Shown here one piece after another: positions 1 through 6,908 of a stretch of 25,844 bases of DNA; the first letter of the stretch is position 1; each line of letters opens with the position of its first letter. The position numbers were made by a program, and so were the translations under genes. A model generated the notes under the pieces. It had not been told where the DNA came from and searched no databases. It worked only from the letters and a program-made list of their open reading frames with translations. Source of the DNA: a virus; the IMG/VR virus record IMGVR_UViG_3300006844_000038, positions 1 through 25,844 of that record; one strand, 5' to 3'.

Positions 1-1
1 C

Positions 2-1567
2 GCGCCTACGGCAATCAGCGCGCGCCCGGCCTCGCTGACGGAACCGACGACAGCCGATCACAGTCAGTCCTCGACCTACGCGACCCCGGCCTCGATCGGC
101 GAGCCGATCACTGCCGGAGAGTCATCGTCCACGACCTGGGGAACCACTGCAGCTTCCACCAATCCGGCCGGCGCCGTCGATGTCCTGGCGGCGACCTGGA
201 TCAGCTCGGCATCGGTGACCGAGGCGGCATCGGCCACTGAGACCTCCAACGGAACTAAGCCGAGCCTCGGCAGGAAGACCCAGCTCAACGCCGCCCTGTG
301 GCCCTCGCGTCGCTACACGTCTTTCGTCAAGAGGATTCCTGTACAGGCGAGCATGGACGAGGCCGCCACCGGGCAGAGTGCTCAAGCGGCGGCAGTTGGA
401 TCTGCGGCGTCGTTGATTGAAACCCCTCTGGTTGTTCTCTACCTGACCGACGAGAACGGGAACCAGATCGTCGACGAGAACGGCCAACCGATCACGGTCA
501 TCGTCAACGAGGCGGTGGACCAATTAAGCGCGACCGTTGGGGTGCTGAACATTGGAACCCTCGCAGAGGCGGCCACGGCTGCCGAAGTTGACGCCGCATT
601 CCAAATCACAGCGCGCGCGATCGCTGAACCGCTCTCTACTCTGGACACCATCGCGGCGGCAGAAGTCGTAATCGGGATCATCGTAGAAGCCAGCAGCGCT
701 GCCGACGCACCGGCCCCGCAACAGGTCGGCGTAGCTTCGATGTTCGAATCTACGCCGGCAGGCGAATCCCTCTTTGCAGCCACGACCGCCGGGTTAAACA
801 TCATCCTTGAAGGCGGTGTGGCCGCCGATGCTCTCTCGGTGATCGCCGCGACCGGAGTCAGTCAATTCGAGTCTACTCCCGCGGGCGACTCCAGCTTCGC
901 GACCACACAGACGCCGACGTTCGACAGCATCCTAGAGTTCAGCAGCGCCGCCGATGCCCTCTCGACGACTTCCTCAACCGCGATCAGCCAGTTCGAATCG
1001 GCGGCGGCAGTGGACTCGGTTTTCGCGACTGTCCAGATCCCGTTCGTCATGGTGCAGGAGTTCGTGAGCGCTGCCGATGCCATCTCGCAAACTTCCGGAA
1101 ACGAGATCAGCCAGGTCGATGCAGTCGCAGCAACCGATGCCGTCTCCGCTCTCATCACCGCCGCCGGTCTTCTGACCGAGCCGGGCAGCGCCGCCGATTC
1201 CTTCGCTGCAGGTTTGTTCGCGAGCGTCGCCGAACCTTTGAGCGCCCAGGACACACAGAGCTTACTCCTTACCCAGATAGGCACGATGGCGGAACCGGCC
1301 GCTGCGCTCGATCTGTCAGACACCATCGGAAGCATCGGAGCGCAGCAGACCGACAGCGTTTTTGCCGTCGACCTTATGTTCGCGGGGGTGGAGTACGTCG
1401 CGATGAGCCTTAGCGAGAGCGCCACCGCCGACGAGCAGATGAACAGCTTCCTCGGACCGATCGAGAAGAGCATGGTTTTCCTGTCCGGCACGCTCACCAA
1501 CAAAGTCGGGCTTGACGGTAAAATGCCTCGTACTGTACAACTGCACGGAGAGGCACCGTTCCCATGA
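2..1567 (+). CDS. Repeat-rich virion (tail/fibre-like) protein, 5' end cut by window edge
   Basis: The reading frame is open from base 2 to the stop at 1565-1567, so the gene begins off the left edge; the ATG at 215 lies inside repeat-like sequence and is unlikely to be the true start. The product is very rich in Ala, Ser, Thr and Asp. Most of it is a chain of ~18-22-residue units built on E-x-x-x-A-x-D (for example EFSSAADA, ESTPAGDS, EPGSAADS). There is no signal peptide or membrane segment in the visible part. The last ~35 residues (starting near VFLSGTLTNKV) break the repeat and may be a separate end domain. Acidic Ala-rich repeats next to a BppU-like gene suggest an elongated tail, fibre or decoration protein; that is inference, and I do not recognise the family by name. 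The stop overlaps the next start (ATGA). Confidence 0.7.
   Translation, partial: APTAISARPASLTEPTTADHSQSSTYATPASIGEPITAGESSSTTWGTTAASTNPAGAVDVLAATWISSASVTEAASATETSNGTKPSLGRKTQLNAALWPSRRYTSFVKRIPVQASMDEAATGQSAQAAAVGSAASLIETPLVVLYLTDENGNQIVDENGQPITVIVNEAVDQLSATVGVLNIGTLAEAATAAEVDAAFQITARAIAEPLSTLDTIAAAEVVIGIIVEASSAADAPAPQQVGVASMFESTPAGESLFAATTAGLNIILEGGVAADALSVIAATGVSQFESTPAGDSSFATTQTPTFDSILEFSSAADALSTTSSTAISQFESAAAVDSVFATVQIPFVMVQEFVSAADAISQTSGNEISQVDAVAATDAVSALITAAGLLTEPGSAADSFAAGLFASVAEPLSAQDTQSLLLTQIGTMAEPAAALDLSDTIGSIGAQQTDSVFAVDLMFAGVEYVAMSLSESATADEQMNSFLGPIEKSMVFLSGTLTNKVGLDGKMPRTVQLHGEAPFP
626..1443 (+). repeat. Alternating ~20-residue protein repeats (E-x3-A-x-D)
   Basis: Within the first gene about 13 units of 18-22 residues follow one another. 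Two unit types alternate for several rounds: type A (E-x-x-SAADA, as in EASSAADA, EFSSAADA, EFVSAADA) and type B (ESTPAGES, ESTPAGDS, ESAAAVDS, followed by F-A-A/T). This gives a ~40-residue higher-order period. The units diverge at DNA level although phrases such as gccgatgcc recur, so this is an old protein repeat and not a recent tandem duplication. Confidence 0.75.
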
Positions 1568-1881
1568 GCGTCCAGGAAGGATCGATCGGAGTTGAGATCC
1601 AGTACACCGTCTTGAAAGAGGACGGCTCAGCGGAGAATATTTCCTCGGCCAACCTGCCGGGAGCCAAGAAACTGATTTTCACCAAGGCGAAGGGCGTTGT
1701 GATGGTGAAGGATGCCTTATTCGTGACCGACGGCCTTGATGGCTTACTGAAGTACACGACCACGACGGCGGACGACCTCACCCCGGCGGGAAACTACCGG
1801 GTTCAAGCTGAGCTCGTCATGCCAGTCTTTCAGGGAAGAACCGCCCCCGATGTTTTGAATGTTTGTGCCAACCCTAAATGA
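1564..1881 (+). CDS. BppU-like baseplate/tail Ig-fold domain protein
   Basis: A 105-residue protein whose whole length looks like the N-terminal domain of phage baseplate upper proteins (BppU_N type). The pattern is an early polar-strand motif (TVLKEDGSAENISSA), then KKLIFTKAKG, a central FVTDGLDGLLKYTTT, then a YRVQAEL strand and a closing strand. In that family the domain attaches receptor-binding parts to the baseplate or tail. There is no signal peptide. The start overlaps the stop of the repeat protein by 4 nt (ATGA), so the two are probably co-translated. The match rests on motif order read by eye; a generic Ig-like virion domain is the main alternative. Confidence 0.65.
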   Translation: MSVQEGSIGVEIQYTVLKEDGSAENISSANLPGAKKLIFTKAKGVVMVKDALFVTDGLDGLLKYTTTTADDLTPAGNYRVQAELVMPVFQGRTAPDVLNVCANPK

Positions 1882-1897
1882 AGAAGGAGAAAATTCC

Positions 1898-2485
1898 ATG
1901 CCAGATGAAAAAGCGAACGCCGACATTAAGTTCTTTGCCGAGGTGATCCGTGGCGGCCGCGCTGACGAGGCGGCCAGGGCCGAAGGTAAGTTTGCCTTCG
2001 AGTGCTACGGACCGGACGGGAAGCTCAAATGGAAAGAGGAGTGCAGCAACCTCGTCACCACGGTGGGGAAGAACCTTGCCCTCGACACCTACCTCGCCGG
2101 ATCGGGCTACACGGTGGTCGGCCCGTTTCTCGGGTTGATCAGCTCGGTCAGCTACACGACAGGACCCGCAGCAGGCGACACGATGGGATCTCACGGCGGC
2201 TGGACCGAAGCAGGTCTGGCCAACGCGCCGACCTACACAGCGCCGAGAAAGACGGCGGCCTGGTCCACGGCGAGCGCAGGATCGAAGTCGTTGTCTGCAG
2301 CGGCCTCCTACGCGATCACCGGCGCCGGGACAGTCAAGGGTGCCTTCTTGGTCTACGGCTCAGGCGCATTGAGCACCATCGATAATACTGGCGGGACTCT
2401 TTACAGCGCCGGGACGTTCAGCGGTGGTGATAAGGTCGTGGGAAACGGCGACACACTTAACGTATCCTACTCGGCGTCGCTTTAG
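1898..2485 (+). CDS. Conserved phage virion-type protein (NLVTTVGKN family)
   Basis: The start is placed at ATG 1898 because AAGAAGGAG lies just upstream; the in-frame start at 1859 lacks this and would overlap the previous gene. The 195-residue product has an acidic N-terminus, a conserved-looking SNLVTTVGKNLALD stretch, then Gly/Ser/Thr-rich beta-type sequence (FLGLISSVSYTTGPAAGDTM, GGWTEAG, ATA-like repeats, KGAFLVYGSGA, GGDKVVGNGDTLNVSYSA). This arrangement is familiar from structural-region proteins of many proteobacterial phages, in which the C-terminal half is a beta-rich domain. The exact role (decoration, tail or minor capsid protein) is unknown. It is last in the structural run; 53 nt separate it from the ParB gene. 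Confidence 0.65.
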   Translation: MPDEKANADIKFFAEVIRGGRADEAARAEGKFAFECYGPDGKLKWKEECSNLVTTVGKNLALDTYLAGSGYTVVGPFLGLISSVSYTTGPAAGDTMGSHGGWTEAGLANAPTYTAPRKTAAWSTASAGSKSLSAAASYAITGAGTVKGAFLVYGSGALSTIDNTGGTLYSAGTFSGGDKVVGNGDTLNVSYSASL

Positions 2486-2538
2486 TCCCTTCCAGAATGG
2501 TCGAATTCGGGCCAGGCTTTAGTTTCTAGGGGGGGATC

Positions 2539-3699
2539 GTGCCAAAGACGCAGAGTAGGGCCAGTCCCGGCAACGGGGCCGCTAACAGGCAAATAGCCGT
2601 CACCTGCCGGACCGCCGACTCCCTACCCTTGGACAAGATCGTCGCCTTCCAGGGGGAGCTCAAGTCATTGTCCAAGGCAGAGTTCGAGAAGCTCAAGAAG
2701 TCCATCGTCAAATTCGGGTTGTCGTTCCCGAGCTTCATCTGGAAGCAGAACGACAGCGCGAAGTGCCTGGACGGTCACCAGCGGTCACGGGTCCTCACCG
2801 AAATGAGAAAGGAGGGATGGACTATTCCCCCGGTCCCGGTGGTCTACGTCGACGCCAAGAACGAGAAGGAGGCGAAGGAGAAGATCCTGCTCCTGTCCTC
2901 GCAGTACGGCAAGATGTCGATGGACTCGCTCTACGAGTTCATGAGCGGGAGCGACCTCGGCCTTGACTCGCTCGATACGGTGGAGCTACCGGAGTTCGAC
3001 GTGCTTCAGTTCGAGGACTACTACTTCAACGATAACTTCCAGCCGCAGGCCGTTAGGGGCCAGCAGCGCTTCTCGTTGCCCATCGGGGAGCTGAAGCCCC
3101 ACCCGCTCAACTACCGCGAGCACCCGGACGATCAGGTCGATCACTTGATCGAGAGCATCAAGAAGAGCGGGTTTACCCGCAACGTGGTCGTGGCGATGGA
3201 CAACACGATCCTGGCGGGTCACGGGGTCGTCAAGGCCGCCGCCAAGATGGGGATGCGCTACGTACCGGTGATGCGTCTCGGGATCGACAAGAACGACCCG
3301 TTGGCACTCAAGATCCTCGTGGGCGATAACGAGGTGAGTAAGGCCGCTGATGTGGATGACCGATCGTTAGCCGATACGTTGAAGGGTATCATCGACTCCG
3401 GTAATGAGCTCTTGGGAACCGGCTTCGACAAGATGAAATTAGCTGCATTGGCATTCGTCACGCGTACCGAGATAAATAACCAGGATATTGCGGCACATTG
3501 GGTCGGCATGCCTGACTACGAAACGGGATCGGAATCGTTCACCTTGATCGTATCCTTCCGAAACGAGGATGATCGAGCGGAGTTTGTTCGGAAGATCGAC
3601 ATCGGTAGAACCACACAGTTCAGCAACGGCAGAAGATGGTCTTGTTGGTGGCCACCGAAGGAAAAGGACGACGATATAAACTCGGTTCGCTTCGAGTAA
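2539..3699 (+). CDS. Tandem ParB-domain protein (ParB-like nuclease fold)
   Basis: The start is GTG 2539, preceded by a G-run (CTAGGGGGGG) that serves as a ribosome binding site. The 386-residue protein contains two ParB/sulfiredoxin-fold domains. The first (about residues 27-125) has LDGHQRSRVL in the place of the ParB GxRR box, followed by KEKILLLSSQYGKMS. The second (about 180-300) has HPLNYREHPDDQVDHLIESIKKSGF and ILAGHGVVKAA, then GDNEVSK and GTGFD. A C-terminal segment (WVGMPDYE...SFTLIVSFRNEDDRAEF) is typical of phage ParB-type proteins. Known ParB-fold proteins bind CTP or cut DNA, and phage versions often sit beside DNA methyltransferases or modification genes. Here it leads the glycosyltransferase cassette, ending 5 nt before the next gene. 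I infer a role in targeting or regulating DNA modification; nuclease activity is not shown. Confidence 0.8.
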   Translation: MPKTQSRASPGNGAANRQIAVTCRTADSLPLDKIVAFQGELKSLSKAEFEKLKKSIVKFGLSFPSFIWKQNDSAKCLDGHQRSRVLTEMRKEGWTIPPVPVVYVDAKNEKEAKEKILLLSSQYGKMSMDSLYEFMSGSDLGLDSLDTVELPEFDVLQFEDYYFNDNFQPQAVRGQQRFSLPIGELKPHPLNYREHPDDQVDHLIESIKKSGFTRNVVVAMDNTILAGHGVVKAAAKMGMRYVPVMRLGIDKNDPLALKILVGDNEVSKAADVDDRSLADTLKGIIDSGNELLGTGFDKMKLAALAFVTRTEINNQDIAAHWVGMPDYETGSESFTLIVSFRNEDDRAEFVRKIDIGRTTQFSNGRRWSCWWPPKEKDDDINSVRFE

Positions 3700-3704
3700 G
3701 ATAA

Positions 3705-4583
3705 TTGAATCCTCGTTACCCGATCTATATTCCCTCGAAGGGACGTGCCGACAACCTGATGACCGCGGCGATGTTTGTCGCTGATGACGTTGATTTTCGA
3801 GTCGTGGTCGAACCATCTCAGGTAGAAGCTTATCGGGCGTTCAAGGATCGTTTGCTGGTGTTGCCCGAAGATAACAAGGGACTCGTCTATTCACGCAACT
3901 GGATCAAAGATCATTCGATCTCTGAAGGACATGCTCGCCACTGGCAATTCGATGACGATATCAAGGAGATGTATCGGTATCACAGAGGGTTTCGACTCGC
4001 GTGCAGCTCGAGGATCGCCTTGTGCGTGATGGAGGACTTCGTAGATCGCTACGAGAACGTGGCGTTATCAACCTTCAACTCGTACTTCTTCTTGCCGTGC
4101 GCGTCAGGCATCGCGTACAACAAGCTTCCTCCCTTTTACATCAATTATCGTTGTTATACCTGCTTTCTCGTCCTGAACGCGCTCCCCAATCGTTGGCGCC
4201 ATCGATATAACGAGGACACGGATATGTCGCTTCAGGTCCTTGCCGATGGGTGGTGCACCATCATGTTCAATACATTCGCCATCCAGACCCCGGAGACGAT
4301 GAGCGCCAAGGGTGGACAGACGGACATCTACGTGAACGATGGACGGCTTCGAATGGCGCGGCAGCTAGAACGAGTGTGGCCGGGCGTGGTCGAGACCAAG
4401 AGGCGATTCGGTCGGCCGCAGCATGTCGTCAAGGGTGTTTGGAAGAAGTTCGACACGCCGCTGAAGCTCAAGCCGGGCATCGATCCATCGAAGATGAAAC
4501 CGAATAACTACGGACTCAAGCTGAAGGCCGTCAAGGAAGTCCGGAGTCCCAACCTATTAAGACTGCTTGCGGAACAGAAGTGA
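3705..4583 (+). CDS. TET/JBP-associated glycosyltransferase (TAGT), GT-A fold
   Basis: The start is TTG 3705, chosen because the conserved N-terminal YPIYIPSKGRADN block begins at residue 5; the next Met would delete it. The 292-residue protein shows the TAGT pattern: PSKGRA (10-15), NKGLVYSRNWI (57-67), HWQFDDDI (79-86; Asp83-85 are the likely metal/nucleotide-sugar site), YNEDTDMSL (168-176), GWCTIMFN (182-189), TMSAKGG (198-204) and a C-terminal GRPQHVV. TAGTs are found in phages beside TET/JBP dioxygenases, where they are thought to glycosylate hydroxymethylated bases in DNA. No TET/JBP gene is visible here. It lies 5 nt after the ParB gene and overlaps the next glycosyltransferase by 4 nt (GTGA), so they are surely one operon. 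Family assignment is strong; substrate base and sugar are unknown. Confidence 0.85.
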   Translation: MNPRYPIYIPSKGRADNLMTAAMFVADDVDFRVVVEPSQVEAYRAFKDRLLVLPEDNKGLVYSRNWIKDHSISEGHARHWQFDDDIKEMYRYHRGFRLACSSRIALCVMEDFVDRYENVALSTFNSYFFLPCASGIAYNKLPPFYINYRCYTCFLVLNALPNRWRHRYNEDTDMSLQVLADGWCTIMFNTFAIQTPETMSAKGGQTDIYVNDGRLRMARQLERVWPGVVETKRRFGRPQHVVKGVWKKFDTPLKLKPGIDPSKMKPNNYGLKLKAVKEVRSPNLLRLLAEQK

Positions 4584-5488
4584 TCTGCGTCGTGACCCCC
4601 TGGGTGACGGATGTCGAAGTCTCGGCATTCAAGGACGCTTGGCAGATCGGTGCGATACCCGACTGGCTCGTTCTTCAGCAGGATAAGACCAGAGAGGGCT
4701 GCGGGGTCACGAAGAACAATGGCGTCCGCGAGGCACTTCGGCGCGGCGCGGAGATCGTGGTCGTGCTCGACGGCGACTGCTACCCGAGCGGCGAGGCGCG
4801 AACCCTTGACGACCTGATCGAGCGACACGTGTCGGCGCTGGAGCCGCAGTCGGTCGAGATGTTCGAGACCGTGACCGGACCGCCCTCACGCGGGACCCCG
4901 TACAAAGAAATCAAGATGACGATGCCGGTGGCGGCCAGCATGGGTTTCTGGACAGAGATCGGCGACTACTGCTCGGTGCGCCAACTCGCCTATAATGCCG
5001 CCCCGATGACGTTTCGCCGCGAGAGGATCCACGGTCGCTACTTTCCGCTGTGCGGGATGAACCTCGCCTTCAGGCCCGCCGAATGGCTGCCCTGGTGTCA
5101 GTTCATCGATGTGCCGAGGTTTGACGACATCTGGATGGGTTGGCTTTGGCAGAAGGAGGCCTACAGGCGCGGGTACTGCTTCAACCTCGCAGGTCCGCTG
5201 ATCCGTCACGCCCGACAGAGCAACGTCTGGAAGAATCTCCGCGACGAGGCCGTCTATCTTGAGCGCAGCGAGACCTTGTGGCGCGACATCGCGAGCGCGA
5301 CGACGAGCGACTACGATGATCTCTGTTCGCTATTGCCGGTTTACTCCTCTTTCAGTATGAAATACAGTCCGACCCATGAGGATCGTGCTGATCGGGCAGG
5401 CGCCGAACCGGGCGGGACTAACGGATCGCCCGTTGATGGGAGCGCTGGGTCGAAAATTAGCCATGATGTCGGGCCTGACCGACGATGA
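4580..5488 (+). CDS. Second GT-A glycosyltransferase, reversibly-glycosylated-polypeptide-like
   Basis: The GTG start at 4580 overlaps the TAGT stop (GTGA). The 302-residue protein has a GT-A layout: an N-terminal CVVTPW strand, VVVLDGDCYP with Asp64-Gly-Asp66 as the DxD metal motif, then CGMNLAFRP (158-166), RFDDIWMGWLW (180-190) and RHARQSNVWKNLRDEA (209-224). The FDDIW, MNLAF and H-x-RQS-x-V blocks resemble the plant/bacterial RGP (UDP-arabinopyranose mutase-like) family. With the TAGT next door it may add a second sugar to a modified DNA base, or remodel the sugar donor. The last ~40 residues are low-complexity and overlap the next gene by 113 nt, so the natural end may be earlier (see findings). 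A cell-surface glycosyltransferase is the main alternative. Confidence 0.75.
   Translation: MICVVTPWVTDVEVSAFKDAWQIGAIPDWLVLQQDKTREGCGVTKNNGVREALRRGAEIVVVLDGDCYPSGEARTLDDLIERHVSALEPQSVEMFETVTGPPSRGTPYKEIKMTMPVAASMGFWTEIGDYCSVRQLAYNAAPMTFRRERIHGRYFPLCGMNLAFRPAEWLPWCQFIDVPRFDDIWMGWLWQKEAYRRGYCFNLAGPLIRHARQSNVWKNLRDEAVYLERSETLWRDIASATTSDYDDLCSLLPVYSSFSMKYSPTHEDRADRAGAEPGGTNGSPVDGSAGSKISHDVGPDRR
4824..4833. promoter_or_regulatory. Copy 1 of palindrome GACACGTGTC
   Basis: A perfect 10-bp inverted repeat (12 bp here as CGACACGTGTCG) inside the second glycosyltransferase gene. The same core occurs at 7850-7859 and 15371-15380. It could be a protein-binding site, but its place inside a coding region makes a regulatory role uncertain. 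Confidence 0.3.
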
Positions 5489-5798
5489 GTACCTGCGGAC
5501 GTTCGACCGCCTAAACCTGATCGAATTCTATCCCGGTGATATATTCCCGAATGAACCGGCGCGACGCGGCGCGGAGATCCTGCGTCGTCGCCTGCGCGGT
5601 CGATCCCTGATCCTGCTCGGCTCCGGCGTCGCGAGGGCATTCAATCTGCGCATTTCCATTCTCAGATGGATCGACTTCAACGGCGGTCGAGTCGCCGTTC
5701 TCCCGCACCCGAGCGGTCGGAACCGCTGGTACAACGACCCCCGAAACCGCGCCAGGGCGAGCGGGTTCATGCGGACGGTCACCCAGAAAGTCTCGTAG
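5376..5798 (+). CDS. Uracil-DNA-glycosylase-superfamily protein
   Basis: A 140-residue protein starting at ATG 5376, inside the 3' end of the glycosyltransferase gene but in another frame. It carries the two signature loops of the UDG superfamily: an N-terminal IGQAPNR (6-12), comparable to the GQDPYH or GEAPG water-activating loop, and LPHPSGRNRWYN (109-120), comparable to the HPS DNA-intercalating loop. Between them LLGSGVARAF (80-89) is the usual buried strand-helix. It is shorter than cellular UDGs (~200-230 residues), as single-domain phage members often are. It may excise a base, or may have been recruited to the glycosylation pathway, as its tight coupling suggests. Substrate is unknown. 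The cassette ends here; 104 nt of AT-rich sequence follow. Confidence 0.75.
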   Translation: MRIVLIGQAPNRAGLTDRPLMGALGRKLAMMSGLTDDEYLRTFDRLNLIEFYPGDIFPNEPARRGAEILRRRLRGRSLILLGSGVARAFNLRISILRWIDFNGGRVAVLPHPSGRNRWYNDPRNRARASGFMRTVTQKVS

Positions 5799-5847
5799 CC
5801 CTGCGTACTTAGCTGATACCCAGCAAATAAGTGAAAATAAAGCACTT

Positions 5848-5877
5848 TTGGTGTACAAACGCTGCCAGAAGTATTAC
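5848..5877 (+). promoter_or_regulatory. Putative sigma70-type promoter for the 5903 gene onward
   Basis: The 5799-5902 gap is AT-rich in a GC-rich genome. TTGGTG (5848-5853) and TATTAC (5872-5877) are separated by 18 nt, giving an acceptable but imperfect -35/-10 pair; TACATT at 5875-5880 is an alternative -10. The text TTTTGGTGTAC resembles TTTTTGTGTAC upstream of the 9757 gene. The gap separates the modification cassette from a new gene run. Confidence 0.5.
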
Positions 5878-5902
5878 ATTGTGAAATGAAGGAGCGAATG
5901 AC

Positions 5903-6625
5903 ATGGAAATAAGGAATCTCAAGGTCGGTGATCATTTCGTTAAATGGGACGGCAAACTTTGTCGATTGGATGTATTGAATGATTGCCGCGCTCAGATCTT
6001 CGTCCGTGACGAGATGAGGCGGGTCAACGTATCGCCGATGACGGAGATCCAGCGCGTGCTCGAAAAGGACGAAACGGAAAAGGAACTGGCAAAGGTCACG
6101 GCGTCGGATCGAGCCGACACTAACGCAGTCAAGGAGGACAGGGTCATGAAGGTAAAAAAGGATAAGGTTGCCAAGAATAACGGGGCCGAGTTGCCGGACA
6201 TATTCGTCCGAAAGTACCAGGGCACCGTTCACACGATGGAGCGCAAGGGCGAGGGATGGTTGCTTGACGGCAGCAAGGATGCCGTGACGCTGCGCGACGC
6301 GATGACGACCATCGCCAAGGGGTTGGCCGACACCAAGCGCATGGACGCGTGGAGTCCTCCCCAGTTCTTCCGAGCCAAGAGCATCCAGGTCGTCAAGGAC
6401 TTCAGCGAGATCGAGAAACCCAAGGTCGAGAAAAGAAAGATTCCCGTCAGAGCGGTAGAACCCCCACCTGCGCGACCGATCAAGTCCAAGAAGGTCGCCA
6501 AGAAAGCGAAGGCCAAGAACGGCAAGAAGGAATTGAAGTTCAGCAAGAAAGCGCAGACCGCCAGCAAGCCGAAGAAGTCTCTGTCGGAGATGGCGAAAGA
6601 ATTGTCCAAGACGGAGGCCGCGTAA
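5903..6625 (+). CDS. Lysine-rich phage protein of unknown function
   Basis: ATG 5903 follows the binding site GAAGGAG. The 240-residue protein has an N-terminal ~45-residue segment (MEIRNLKVGDHFVKWDGKLCRL) that reads as a small beta domain, a middle segment around residues 95-165 (PDIFVRKYQGTVHTMERKGEGWLLDGSKDAVTLRDA), and a strongly basic Lys/Ala C-terminus from about 190 (KSKKVAKKAKAKNGKK). The basic tail suggests nucleic acid binding. An internal ATG follows AAGGAGGACAGGGTC at ~6146, so a shorter product starting MKVKKDK is possible. I do not recognise a family. The stop lies in a small inverted repeat (AGGCCGC 6615-6621 / GCGGCCT 6628-6634) without a T-tract. Confidence 0.7.
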   Translation: MEIRNLKVGDHFVKWDGKLCRLDVLNDCRAQIFVRDEMRRVNVSPMTEIQRVLEKDETEKELAKVTASDRADTNAVKEDRVMKVKKDKVAKNNGAELPDIFVRKYQGTVHTMERKGEGWLLDGSKDAVTLRDAMTTIAKGLADTKRMDAWSPPQFFRAKSIQVVKDFSEIEKPKVEKRKIPVRAVEPPPARPIKSKKVAKKAKAKNGKKELKFSKKAQTASKPKKSLSEMAKELSKTEAA

Positions 6626-6661
6626 CAGCGGCCTTCGGGCTTTCTGGAAGGGGAAACAAAA

Positions 6662-6856
6662 ATGGAAACATCCGACAACGAATCAATTTCGGGGCTCCGC
6701 GAGATAATCGCGGACCTCAACCGGCAGAACGAATTGCTGCGGCGGGGACTAAACGAGATCCATCAACGCTGCCTGATGCCTGCCGACTCTAATTTCGTTT
6801 GGCTTCGAGACGCAGTGTCAACCATTGTTCGCGCCACGCTGAACGGCAAGAAATAA
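6662..6856 (+). CDS. Small phage protein (64 aa), unknown
   Basis: ATG 6662 has an upstream GAAGGGG site. The N-terminal half (ISGLREIIADLNRQNELLRRGLNEIHQRC) is a predicted amphipathic helix or short coiled coil, and the C-terminal half (VWLRDAVSTIVRATLNGKK) is a second helix. This small helical type is common in phage early regions. No recognised family. It lies between the lysine-rich protein and the DUF932 gene, on the same transcript. Confidence 0.6.
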   Translation: METSDNESISGLREIIADLNRQNELLRRGLNEIHQRCLMPADSNFVWLRDAVSTIVRATLNGKK

Positions 6857-6908
6857 CCTGGACCGGAATTGCGCCGGAACCCTAACCGACGAAAGGGAAG
6901 GAAGAAAC

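Noticed and set aside
862-1503. 213-codon minus-strand ORF opposite the repeat protein
   Set aside because: Antisense shadow of the repeats; its Ser/Ala-rich text mirrors the + strand repeat units.
6615-6634. Inverted repeat AGGCCGC/GCGGCCT at the end of the lysine-rich protein gene as a terminator
   Set aside because: Only 7 bp, contains the stop codon and has no T-run; the next gene follows closely with a good binding site.
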